DNA of 64,000 nucleotides from Actinoplanes teichomyceticus ATCC 31121. GTDB taxonomy: Bacteria; Actinomycetota; Actinomycetes; Mycobacteriales; Micromonosporaceae. The position numbers were made by a program, and so were the translations under genes. Below the pieces are notes generated by a model, which was given only the letters and a program-made list of their open reading frames with translations, was not told the origin of the DNA and searched no databases. How positions within the stretch are numbered: position 1 is the first letter of the stretch; every line of letters starts with the position of its first letter. The stretch spans positions 1,834,001 through 1,898,000 of the forward strand of contig NZ_CP023865.1 of NCBI RefSeq assembly GCF_003711105.1, read 5' to 3'. Of this stretch, positions 37,449 to 46,707 are shown one piece after another.

Positions 37449-37784
37449 TCAGGCGGCGAAGAAGTCGTGATCCGGGTCGGGGCGGCCGGCCGGGGTGGCG
37501 ATCTCGGTGAAGTATTCGGACAGCGGGGGCTGGGCCAGGGTGGCGGAGATCGAGGCACGCCACTGGGCGAAGCGGTCGGTACGGCGGAAGTTGTGCTCGT
37601 TGGCTTCCATGGAGTCCCATTCGACCAGGAGCACGAAGCGGTTGGATGACTCGGCGCCACGCTTGAGCCGGAGCCCCCGGCAGCCCTCGGCGCCCGCGAT
37701 CTGGGGGCGGGCGAGCTGGTAGGCGGCGATGAAATCGTCCTCCCGGCCCGGGAGGATGTCGATAAGCGTGACTTCGAGGATCAT
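37449..37784 (-). CDS. Antibiotic biosynthesis monooxygenase (ABM) domain protein
   Basis: A 111-aa single-domain protein with the dimeric alpha+beta barrel fold. Beta strand 1 is MILEVTLIDILPGREDDFIAAYQ, the middle shows GCRGLRLKRGAESSNRFVLLVEWDSMEANEHNF, and the helix is WRASISATLA. Family members are cofactor-free oxygenases or heme/quinone-handling enzymes; the reaction here is unknown. No biosynthetic genes are near. An A/T-rich stretch with CTAG-CTTA-CTAG lies about 30 bases upstream of the start and may hold its promoter and operator. Confidence 0.8.
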   Translation of the reverse strand: MILEVTLIDILPGREDDFIAAYQLARPQIAGAEGCRGLRLKRGAESSNRFVLLVEWDSMEANEHNFRRTDRFAQWRASISATLAQPPLSEYFTEIATPAGRPDPDHDFFAA

Positions 37785-37814
37785 GCCCGCAAGCGTCCCA
37801 TACGCACCAGATGG

Positions 37815-37826
37815 CTAGCTTACTAG
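37815..37826 (-). promoter_or_regulatory. Small A/T-rich inverted repeat before the ABM gene
   Basis: CTAG-CTTA-CTAG at 37815-37826 lies in the only A/T-rich patch of this spacer, 31 bases upstream of the ABM start. It resembles a MarR/HxlR-type half-site arrangement, but no such regulator is encoded nearby. Confidence 0.25.
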
Positions 37827-37869
37827 GATGCCTTAGACCGAGTTTTGCCTGGCACAGGTGTGTGCAGCC

Positions 37870-37929
37870 ACTCGAATCCGGACCACGCCACTCGGATCCG
37901 GGCCACGCCACTCGGATCCGGGCCACGCC
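37870..37929. repeat. 20-bp tandem repeat, three copies
   Basis: ACTCGRATCCGGRCCACGCC repeats exactly at 37870, 37890 and 37910. It is non-coding. Confidence 0.85.
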
Positions 37930-38105
37930 GCTTGAACGAAGACAGCGCTGCTCGAACCAAGACAACGCTGCTCGCAGCAAACAGTGCCGCGCCAGTTAAG
38001 AGAAGCCTGCTCGCAACGGGGCCGGCGATGTGCCGGAGCGGCGGGCGCCGACCGATCCGGGCCGACGGGACGGAGGGCCGCGGCGCCCGACCGGCATGAT
38101 GGTGG

Positions 38106-38240
38106 GCTGCACGGTGGTGGCCCGGCGGGGTGCGGGCTGCACGGTGGTGGCCCGGGCAGGCTGCACGGTGGTGGCCCGGCGCGGGGTGCGGCGTGCACGA
38201 TGGGTGGTGGCCCGGGGCAGGGTGCACGGTGGTGGCCCGG
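38106..38240. repeat. Degenerate repeat, five copies
   Basis: GCTGCACGGTGGTGGCCCGG recurs, exact or nearly so, five times, spaced 20-40 bases apart by short variable linkers. No reading frame across it gives a plausible protein. The spacer from 37785 to the riboswitch at 38661 otherwise shows no gene. Confidence 0.75.
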
Positions 38241-38660
38241 CGCGAGTGGCGGAGCGTCGCTTCTGCGGCGTGACCGCCCGCTCGGGGCCTCCGGCGGCAT
38301 CGGCGGCGCGGGGAACGGTTGCACCCGCGACGGTGTGGTGACCGGCTACCCGGGTCCAGGACGGTGACCGCGATGCATGAGTGAAACGGGTGGTCAGCGC
38401 GGCGGGTCGTTGCGCCAGCCGGGGGACCGGGGCTGCGGGGGACGCCGGGTCAACGGCGGCCGGCGGTCCCTTCGCGGGCGGGAAGTGGCTGGTGAAGGCG
38501 CTGATGTACGACCTCGGCCAGCTGCCGGGTGGGTGGCGCCGGGGTGACCGCGGAGTTACGTGGCAGTAGTCGCCCCGGTGAGGGGTTTCGGAAGCGAGCC
38601 CTGCCACTGTTGGGCTCCCGGTGTGTCGATCGAGCCCCGGATGCGCAACAATGGGCAACG

Positions 38661-38780
38661 TGGGAGGGGAGTATTCCCCCGCTCCGGTCTCGTCAACACG
38701 GCATGCCCGGCTGGGTCACCAGCAGGGTTGACCCGGGGCCGGGGGTCGCGGGTGTCCGCGGCGGAAGAGACCTCCGACAG
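38661..38780 (+). ncRNA. yybP-ykoY manganese riboswitch
   Basis: The aptamer begins with the hallmark GGGAGGGGAGTATTCCCC, continues through CACGGCATGCCCGGCTGGG and a GGTTGACCCGG arm, and closes with GCGGAAGAGACCTCCGAC. This matches the actinobacterial yybP-ykoY pattern, and TerC genes are its classical target. It senses Mn2+. The 3' strand AGACCTCCG is complementary to the ribosome binding site region CCGGAGGGTC of the TerC gene (38839-38848), so control at translation is possible. A 9-bp hairpin (CGTCGCTGC/GCAGCGACG, about 38787-38826) lies between. Confidence 0.85.
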
Positions 38781-38851
38781 TCGCACGTCGCTGCTTCGTC
38801 TCGAAATCTCGAGTCGGCGCAGCGACGACACGTGTCTGCCGGAGGGTCGCA

Positions 38852-39853
38852 TTGAACGTTTCAACATGGGTCTGGCTCGCCACCTTGGTGGCGCTGGTGG
38901 CGGTGCTCGCCGTCGATCTTCTGATCATCGGGCGTCGGCCGCACGAGCCGACGATGAAAGAGGCCGGCGGCTGGGTCGCGTTCTACGTGGCGCTGGCGCT
39001 GCTCTTCGGAGCGGGGGTCTGGGCCGTCGCCGGTGGCCGCTATGCCGGGGAGTTCTACACCGGCTGGCTCACCGAGTACTCGTTGAGTGTCGACAACCTG
39101 TTCGTCTTCGTCATCATCATGGGCCGGTTCGCGGTGCCGCGCCGATTCCAGCAGAAGGTGTTGCTGATCGGCATCGTGCTCGCGCTGGTCATGCGAGGCG
39201 CGTTCATCGCTGCCGGCGCGGCGCTCATCGCGCAGTTCTCCTGGGTGTTCTACATCTTCGGCGCGTTCCTGGTGTACACCGCCGTGACCCTGGTCAAGGG
39301 CGGCGAGAACGACGAGGACGAATTCAAGGAGAACGTGCTGATCCGCTGGGCGAAGCGGGCGCTGCCGATCTCCTCGTCGTTCGCCGACGGGCAGTTCCGG
39401 GTGGTCACCGCGGCCGGCAAGCGCCTCTTCACGCCGATGCTGATCGTGATGATCGCGATCGGCACGACCGACCTGATCTTCGCGCTCGACTCGATTCCGG
39501 CGATCTTCGGGATCACCAAGGAGCCGTACCTGGTCTTCACCGCGAACGTCTTCGCGCTGATGGGCCTGCGCCAGCTCTTCTTCCTGCTCGGCGGCCTGCT
39601 GGAGCGTCTGGTCTACCTCAACGTCGGGCTCGCCGCGGTTCTCGCCTTCATCGGCGTGAAGCTCTTCCTCGAAGCGCTGCACACCAACAGCCTGCCGTTC
39701 ATCAACGACGGCCACGGGCTGCACTGGGCGCCGGAGATCCCGATCTGGCTGTCGCTGCTGGTCATCCTCGGCACGCTCGGCGTCGCCACGGTCGCCAGCC
39801 TGGCCAAATCGGCCCGCGACCGCAAGAAGGATCTGGTCAGCGCAGACCGCTGA
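38852..39853 (+). CDS. TerC family integral membrane protein (probable Mn2+ exporter)
   Basis: A 333-aa protein with about nine membrane helices. Helix ends carry the acidic residues typical for the family: SLSVDNLFVFVIIMGRF and TDLIFALDSIPAIFGIT, where the aspartates are expected to bind metal. The loop GGENDEDEFKENVL is acidic. The start is TTG with GGAGGG five bases upstream. The yybP-ykoY riboswitch in its leader points to manganese export or handling; the older tellurite label is a family name only. It is monocistronic. Confidence 0.92.
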   Translation: MNVSTWVWLATLVALVAVLAVDLLIIGRRPHEPTMKEAGGWVAFYVALALLFGAGVWAVAGGRYAGEFYTGWLTEYSLSVDNLFVFVIIMGRFAVPRRFQQKVLLIGIVLALVMRGAFIAAGAALIAQFSWVFYIFGAFLVYTAVTLVKGGENDEDEFKENVLIRWAKRALPISSSFADGQFRVVTAAGKRLFTPMLIVMIAIGTTDLIFALDSIPAIFGITKEPYLVFTANVFALMGLRQLFFLLGGLLERLVYLNVGLAAVLAFIGVKLFLEALHTNSLPFINDGHGLHWAPEIPIWLSLLVILGTLGVATVASLAKSARDRKKDLVSADR

Positions 39854-39956
39854 CCCAGAACCCGATTTCCAGTACGCCGTGAGCACCGCTCCCGCACACC
39901 CGTGAGCACCGGGCCCGGGCGACCGATGTCGCCCGGGCCCACGCGTAGCTACGTCC

Positions 39957-40180
39957 CGGGGAGGGGCGGGAGCGGCCTGGCGTCCCGGGGAGGGGCGAGA
40001 GCAATCCGGCGGCCCCCGGAAGGGGCGAGAGCAATCCGGCGGCCCCCGGAAGGGCGGGAGCAGTCCGGCGGCCCGGGAGGGGCGGGAGCAGTCCGGCGGC
40101 CCCGGAAGGGCGGGCACAGCCTGGCGGCCCCGGAAGGGCGGGCACAGCCTGGCGGCCCCGGGAGGGGCGGGAGCGGCTCG
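39957..40180. repeat. 27-30-bp minisatellite, about seven copies
   Basis: Units of the form GGGGCGGGAGCAGTCCGGCG followed by GCCCCGGA run from 39957 to about 40180. Variants carry GAGAGCAATCC, GGAGCAGTCC or GGCACAGCCT at the centre. Lengths of 27-30 bases exclude a coding role. It fills most of the 491-base spacer between convergent TerC and typA; nothing else is recognised there. Confidence 0.85.
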
Positions 40181-40344
40181 TGCCGCCCAGCGCTCCGCAG
40201 CGGGCGGCCGCAGGCGCGCGGGTGGGTGCCGTCCCGGCGGAGTGGGGTCGTACCGGAAGGGACGGTTCGTGGGGAACCCGCGGCCCGGCGCGGAAACGGC
40301 GACGCCCCCGCCGTCGGGCGGGGGCGTCGGCGCGGTGTGGAGCG

Positions 40345-42210
<1,866 letters not shown>

Positions 42211-42216
42211 GCGGCC

Positions 42217-42222
42217 ATTGTC
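42217..42222 (-). promoter_or_regulatory. -10 element for a leaderless typA transcript
   Basis: On the minus strand GACAAT is followed by six bases and the typA ATG. Confidence 0.45.
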
Positions 42223-42384
42223 CCCGGTTCGGGTTGCCGTTCGCGGCGCGGGGTCAAGTCCGGAACATTGGGATCTTTTGGGCGTTTTGCGGGTCGGCCG
42301 GTGCTGGTCCGGGGTGGTCCCGGGTCGGGCCGAGCCGCGAGCTACACTGGTCGGCGGACCCGAGACCCCGCTTATCCAGCCGTT

Positions 42385-42414
42385 TTGACCCTCCCGTCAG
42401 GGCGGTAGTAAGGT
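42385..42414 (+). promoter_or_regulatory. Promoter of the L11-like gene
   Basis: TTGACC (42385-42390) and TAAGGT (42409-42414) are 18 bases apart, a good housekeeping promoter. It would give a leader of about 75 bases ending in an AAGGAG ribosome binding site. Confidence 0.6.
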
Positions 42415-42494
42415 CTCGGGGTTGTCGTGTGTCGTTGATGCTGGCGAGCTGCGTTGTCTCGGCCCGTGCAGCTCACCCTAAGGAGCCCTACTCA

Positions 42495-42920
42495 ATGCCG
42501 CCCAAGAAGAAGACTCATGAGGTAACCCTCGCGCTTGAGGCGGGTAACGCCGCGATGGTCGACCTCGGTAAGATGCTCGGTCCGACCGGTGCCAACATGC
42601 GTGCCGTCAAGGTCGAGTACGACGAGGCCACCGCGAAGAACCGGGGCGAGATCATCCCGGTCATCGTGACGGTCTACGAGGACCGCAGCCACACGCTGGC
42701 CTACAAGACCCCGCCGACCAGCTTCCTGATCCGCAAGGCGCTGGGCATCCAGTCGGGCGCGTCGAACCCGCTGACCCAGACCGTCGGCACCCTCAGTGCC
42801 ACGCAGGTCAAGGAGATCGCGGAGCGCAAGCTTCCCGACCTGAACGCGAACGACCTGGACGCCGCGATCAACATCGTGAGCGGCACCGCGCGTTCGATGG
42901 GTGTCAAGATCGCTTCTTGA
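42495..42920 (+). CDS. Divergent ribosomal protein L11 paralogue
   Basis: A 141-aa L11-family protein. The C-terminal rRNA-binding domain is well kept (LSATQVKEIAERKLPDLNAND, then INIVSGTARSMGV), as is the middle VIVTVYEDRSHTLAYKTPPTSFLIRKA. The N-terminal domain is not: where L11 has a proline-rich PAPPVGPALGQ, this protein has AAMVDLGKMLG with all prolines lost and one residue missing. Those prolines form part of the thiopeptide-binding and factor-contact face. The gene stands alone with its own promoter and an ideal AAGGAG site nine bases before the ATG; the normal rplK is expected beside rplA and nusG elsewhere. It is probably a conditional L11 variant; function inferred only. Confidence 0.85.
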   Translation: MPPKKKTHEVTLALEAGNAAMVDLGKMLGPTGANMRAVKVEYDEATAKNRGEIIPVIVTVYEDRSHTLAYKTPPTSFLIRKALGIQSGASNPLTQTVGTLSATQVKEIAERKLPDLNANDLDAAINIVSGTARSMGVKIAS

Positions 42921-42931
42921 TCCCCGCGTCG

Positions 42932-42969
42932 GCAGAACGGCCCCGGACCTCGGTCCGGGGCCGTTCTGC
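42932..42969. terminator. Two-way terminator between the L11-like and ClpP-like genes
   Basis: GCAGAACGGCCCCGGACC (42932-42949) pairs perfectly over 18 bp with 42952-42969, leaving only TC as loop. It lies 11 bases after the L11-like stop and just after the convergent gene's stop. Confidence 0.8.
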
Positions 42970-42972
42970 GTC

Positions 42973-43596
42973 TCAGCGGGCCTTGGGCGTGATGACCTCG
43001 TCCAGCAGGCCGTACTCCAGGGCCTCGGCGGCGCTCAGGCTGCGCCCGGCGGACAGGTCGTCCTCCACCCGGCTGCGTGGCCGGCCGGTCACCTCGGCCA
43101 GTCGCACCACGACCTCCTCCAGCTCCCGCAGGTGCTGCCCGGCCGCGGCGGCCACCTCGTCGGCCGTCCCGGTCACCCCGGCCGCCCGCGGCTCGGTGAG
43201 TTTGAACCGGGCGTGCCGGTAGGCCGCGCGCCGGTCGGCGGCCGCCAGCACCGCCAGCGCGGCGCCGCCCGCCTCCGCGGTGACCAGCGAGTGCACCGGG
43301 GACACCAGCGCGTCGAGCACGTCGACCACGGCCAGAGCGGCGCTCAGATCGCCGCCCGGGCACGCCACGTGCAGCTGGATCGGCGCCTGGCCGGCCGCGT
43401 CCAGGGTGAGCAGGGCCGCCGAGAGGGCGGTCGCCACCTCGCTGGTGAGCTGGCCGCGCAGCATCACGATGCGCTGTTCGAAGAGGCGTTCCTCCAGCCA
43501 GCCGGGGAGACCGGGGCCGGCGGGTGGCAGGTCGGCCGGCTGGTTCGGCTGCTGCGGCGGGAAGCCCCACCGCGACGGATCATGTCTCAGGTTCAT
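42973..43596 (-). CDS. ClpP-like protein without catalytic triad
   Basis: A 207-aa ClpP/crotonase-fold protein. The oxyanion motif is kept as CPGGDLSAALAVVDVLD. The serine position, normally in QAASAAA or QAASMGA, reads EAGGAAL, so Ser is Gly. The His of IHQP is replaced in KLTEP, and the Asp before LSAxEALEYGL also appears to be Gly (AGRSLSAAEALEYGLLD). It should therefore not be a protease. The ATG at 43596 is set by GGAGG six bases upstream; longer versions of the frame lack a site. It may cap, regulate or scaffold active ClpP rings; this is inference. It is convergent with the L11-like gene. Confidence 0.82.
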   Translation of the reverse strand: MNLRHDPSRWGFPPQQPNQPADLPPAGPGLPGWLEERLFEQRIVMLRGQLTSEVATALSAALLTLDAAGQAPIQLHVACPGGDLSAALAVVDVLDALVSPVHSLVTAEAGGAALAVLAAADRRAAYRHARFKLTEPRAAGVTGTADEVAAAAGQHLRELEEVVVRLAEVTGRPRSRVEDDLSAGRSLSAAEALEYGLLDEVITPKAR

Positions 43597-43676
43597 GCGG
43601 CGCCTCCACGTCTGCCGGCGGGCTCCCGCCAGCGTACGTGGGAAACAGCCGCGACTCCGGGGTCCGGCACCGGCCA

Positions 43677-43703
43677 TGCAACCCGTGGTGTCCGCGAGTC
43701 GTC
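43677..43703 (+). promoter_or_regulatory. Candidate ECF-type promoter of the sigma factor gene
   Basis: TGCAAC (43677-43682) and CGTC (43700-43703) are 17 bases apart, the AAC / CGTC pattern of ECF sigma promoters. It lies 28 bases before the start and would fit autoregulation. Confidence 0.35.
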
Positions 43704-43731
43704 AGGGAGGTGTGACAGCGAAGGAGGTCTC

Positions 43732-44247
43732 GTGAGAAACGAGCGCGACGAGCAATTCCACCGCTTCGTGGTGTCCCGGAGATCCGGTCTGGTGCGTACG
43801 GCGACCCTGCTCACCGCGGGTGACCCCCACCTGGCGGAGGACCTGGTCCAGTCGACGCTGACCAAGCTCTACGTGGCTTGGCCGTCGTTCCAGCGGGCCG
43901 GCAATCCGGACGGTTACCTGCGCCGTGTGCTGGTCAACGCGTTGACCGACGAGAAGCGGCGGTGGTGGCGTCGGCGGGAGGAGCCGATGGCGGACGTGCC
44001 CGACCGGGCCGTGGCCGTCGACCCGTTGGCGCACGGCGAGCTGGCGGACGGGCTGCGCGCGGCCCTGAAGCAGCTGCCCCCACGGATGCGGGCGGCCCTG
44101 GTCTTCCGCTACGTCTACGACCTCGACGTCGCTGACACCGCCGACGCCCTCGGTTGTTCCGAGGGCACGGTGAAGAGCCAGACCGCCCGGGCCCTCGACC
44201 GGCTCCGGGCCGTCATCGGCCAGAACCCGTCACTCGCCCACCTCTGA
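43732..44247 (+). CDS. ECF RNA polymerase sigma factor (SigE family)
   Basis: A 171-aa group IV sigma factor. Region 2 is HRFVVSRRSGLVRTATLLTAGDPHLAEDLVQ with the polymerase-binding and -10 recognition part YLRRVLVNALTDEKRRWWRR. Region 4 is LPPRMRAALVFRYVYDLDVADTADALG followed by the helix-turn-helix GCSEGTVKSQTARALDRLR. The WWRRR pattern is typical of the actinobacterial SigE-family group. The GTG start follows AAGGAGG by six bases. The next gene, 15 bases on, encodes a single-span membrane protein that is likely its partner. Confidence 0.92.
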   Translation: MRNERDEQFHRFVVSRRSGLVRTATLLTAGDPHLAEDLVQSTLTKLYVAWPSFQRAGNPDGYLRRVLVNALTDEKRRWWRRREEPMADVPDRAVAVDPLAHGELADGLRAALKQLPPRMRAALVFRYVYDLDVADTADALGCSEGTVKSQTARALDRLRAVIGQNPSLAHL

Positions 44248-44262
44248 GCAGGGAGGAATCCC

Positions 44263-44964
44263 ATGACGAATCTGCGTGAGCAGCTCGCCGGCCTCGCCGG
44301 GACGCCGATCGAGACGACCACCGCCCAGGCCGACGCCGACCTGGCCCGCGGCCGTGGCGCGCTGCGCCGCCGCCGGGCCGTGCAGACCGCCGCCGGTTCC
44401 GCGTTCGCCGTCGCCGTCGCGGCCGCGGCCGTCGCGTTCACCACGGCCGGCAACCCCACCGACGCCGCCCCGATCGCCGGTGCGGTGCCCGCCACCGCCG
44501 TCGCCGCGCCCACCACCGGCTCGTTCCAGCTGGTCGCCTACACCGGCAAGCAGCCCGCCGGCTTCTCCGTGGACCGGGTTCCGGCCGGCTGGGAGGTCCA
44601 GGGCATCGACGAGTACTCGCTGGTGCTGGCCCCGGAGGGCGCCAAGCCACGGAACAGCGCGGCGCCGCTGGGCGACACCGCCGACACCGACCCGAACAGC
44701 TTCGTCGGCAAGGTCGCCGTGATGCTGCAGTCGGTCGACGAGAAGGGCACGCCGTCCGGCGAGCGGGTCCAGGTCGGCGGGCTGGCCGGCACGCTGGTCA
44801 AGAAGGAGGGCAACAGGGACGGCCGCACCCTGTACGTGCCGCAGCCGTCCGGGGTGAACCTCCAGGTGCAGGTCTGGGACGGGATCGGCTGGTCCGCCGA
44901 GCAGATCGTCGAGTTCGCCGAGGGCATCCACGTCAACACGAACGCCAAGCCGGGCCGGGGCTGA
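44263..44964 (+). CDS. Single-span membrane protein next to the ECF sigma factor
   Basis: A 233-aa protein of unknown function. Residues 1-38 are cytoplasmic and basic (RGRGALRRRR), 40-62 form one Ala/Val-rich membrane helix, and about 165 residues lie outside. The outer part (FQLVAYTGKQPAGFSVDRVPAGWEV) is a small beta-rich domain without known catalytic motifs. There is no zinc anti-sigma HxxxCxxC motif. Position and topology suggest an anti-sigma or sensor for the upstream sigma factor; this is inference. Confidence 0.65.
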   Translation: MTNLREQLAGLAGTPIETTTAQADADLARGRGALRRRRAVQTAAGSAFAVAVAAAAVAFTTAGNPTDAAPIAGAVPATAVAAPTTGSFQLVAYTGKQPAGFSVDRVPAGWEVQGIDEYSLVLAPEGAKPRNSAAPLGDTADTDPNSFVGKVAVMLQSVDEKGTPSGERVQVGGLAGTLVKKEGNRDGRTLYVPQPSGVNLQVQVWDGIGWSAEQIVEFAEGIHVNTNAKPGRG

Positions 44965-45067
44965 CCGGGCAGTAACGCCGTGCCCGGCCGGCAGTGACCG
45001 GATAACAACCGACGACAGACACCGGATCCGGGCGCGCCAATCGCCCGGATCCGGCGTGCATCAAGCT

Positions 45068-45712
45068 TTACCAGCCGCGCGCACGCCACTCGGCCAGGTG
45101 CGGGCGCTCGGCGCCCAGAGTGGAGTCCCGGCCGTGGCCCGGATAGAACCAGGTGTCGTCCGGGAACCGGTCGAACAGCTTGCGCTCCACATCGTTGATC
45201 AGCGACTCGAAGTTCTCCCGCACCCCGCGGGTGTTGCCGACCCCGCCGGGAAAGAGGCTGTCGCCGGTGAACAGGTGCGCCCGGCCGCCGCCCGGTTCCT
45301 GATAGGCCAGCACGATCGAGCCCGGGGTGTGGCCGACCACGTGGATCACCTCCAGGCTGTGCCCGCCGACCTCGACGGTGTCGCCGTCCTGCAGGGTGCG
45401 GGTCACCACCGGCAGCGGCGGCGCGTCCGCCGCGTGCGCCAGCGACGCCGCGCCGGTCGCCCGGACCACCTCGGCCAGCGCGAACCAGTGGTCGCGGTGC
45501 TGGTGCGTGGTCACCACCGTGGCCAGGCCCGCGTCCCCGGCTAGTTTCAGCAGCTCGGGCGCGTCGTTGGCGGCGTCGATCAGCAGCTGCTCGGCGCCGG
45601 CGCTCAACAGATACGCGTTGTTGTCCATCGGGCCGACCGACACCTTGGTCAGCGTCAGCCCGCCGCCGAGATCCCGGACGCCCGGCGCCTCGCCGGTGTA
45701 CTCCGTGGTCAT
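45068..45712 (-). CDS. MBL-fold metallohydrolase (glyoxalase II-like)
   Basis: A 214-aa metallo-beta-lactamase-fold hydrolase. The metal motif is THQHRDHWF, with further ligands in VVGHTPGS, FTGDSLFPG and the late histidine in YPGHG. The start MTTEYTGEAPGVRDLGGGL resembles actinobacterial homologues found near uvrA (as in mycobacteria). The GGAGG site is five bases before the ATG. It lies 16 bases downstream of the MDMPI-family gene and is probably co-transcribed with it. The substrate could be a thioester such as an S-acyl-mycothiol, in keeping with its neighbour, but this is inference. Confidence 0.85.
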   Translation of the reverse strand: MTTEYTGEAPGVRDLGGGLTLTKVSVGPMDNNAYLLSAGAEQLLIDAANDAPELLKLAGDAGLATVVTTHQHRDHWFALAEVVRATGAASLAHAADAPPLPVVTRTLQDGDTVEVGGHSLEVIHVVGHTPGSIVLAYQEPGGGRAHLFTGDSLFPGGVGNTRGVRENFESLINDVERKLFDRFPDDTWFYPGHGRDSTLGAERPHLAEWRARGW

Positions 45713-45728
45713 CGCTGCCTCCGAGGGC

Positions 45729-46442
45729 TCATTTCCAGCGCACCGGCCGGGGAAGCTCGCCGTCCGGCGAGACGGTCAGGTCGGCGCCGTCGGCGCGGCC
45801 GGCCAGCCACGCGGCGATCGACCGGGCCGGGCCGCCGATCACCGGGGCCTGCGTCGTGCCGGTGGGCGAGCCGACCGTCAGCGGGTGCTCCAGGCCGAAC
45901 GGGCGCAGCACCATCGCCGGGGCCGACGCCGGCAGGTCACCGGCGATCTCGCGGAGCAGCCGCAGGGCGAACGCGTCCGGCCAGTCCGCCGGGGTGTAGC
46001 CGCGGCCCAGGTCGACGTGGTGCACCTCGACCTCGCGCAGCCGGGCCCACGGCACCGCGGCCGCCGAGCGGTCGATGACCGGCAGATGGAACGTCCAGGC
46101 GGTGGCCGGCATCGCCGCGGCGGCGTCGGCGAACCGCTCGTGCGCGGCGCGGATGTCGGCGATCTGCTCGGCCAGCGGCCGCGCGGCGCCGGCCGCGATG
46201 CCCGCCTCGCGCGCCGCGGGCGACGGGTACGGCGGCGTCTCGACGCCGGTCCGTGCCCAGGTCAGCAAATTCGTGTACGCGTCGGCGTTGCGCGCCACGT
46301 GGGTCAGCACGTGCCCGACGGTCCAGCCGGGCAGCGCGGACGGCTCGCCGACCACCGTGTCGTCGAGCTGCTCGGCGGTGCGCAGCAGTGCCTCGGTGGC
46401 CTGCTCGACGTCGGTCATCAGCACCAGCGGGTCGATCGTCAT
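45729..46442 (-). CDS. Maleylpyruvate isomerase family, mycothiol-dependent (MDMPI) protein
   Basis: A 237-aa DinB/MDMPI-fold protein. The N-terminal four-helix bundle shows LPGWTVGHVLTHVARNADAYTNLL with the first histidine ligand, and LREVEVHHVDLGRGY carries the further metal-binding histidines. The C-terminal part (IGGPARSIAAWLAGRADGADL) is the SCP2-like domain usual in this family. Such enzymes use mycothiol, the actinobacterial thiol. The actual reaction is unknown. It is the first gene of a two-gene minus-strand unit with the MBL-fold hydrolase. Confidence 0.85.
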   Translation of the reverse strand: MTIDPLVLMTDVEQATEALLRTAEQLDDTVVGEPSALPGWTVGHVLTHVARNADAYTNLLTWARTGVETPPYPSPAAREAGIAAGAARPLAEQIADIRAAHERFADAAAAMPATAWTFHLPVIDRSAAAVPWARLREVEVHHVDLGRGYTPADWPDAFALRLLREIAGDLPASAPAMVLRPFGLEHPLTVGSPTGTTQAPVIGGPARSIAAWLAGRADGADLTVSPDGELPRPVRWK

Positions 46443-46707
46443 GCGCGCACCGCCCCACCCGGACAGGTGGCGAGAGCGCGGGGCAAAGGCGTCACGGGAA
46501 CGACCCTAGCCGGTCCCGGGACGAAACCCGCGCGCTGTCCACAGGCCCGCGGAATTCGGTTTCGCGGCGGTGACCGTGACCGTACCGTCGGTGGGCGAGA
46601 CGCGCCGCCAGACCGGACCCGCGGAGGAGGTGAGGCACGTGTCGTTCGTCGTTGTCGCGTCCCTTCACCCGGGGGCCTTCGCCCCTCCCCGACCGTAAAG
46701 GGTTCCC

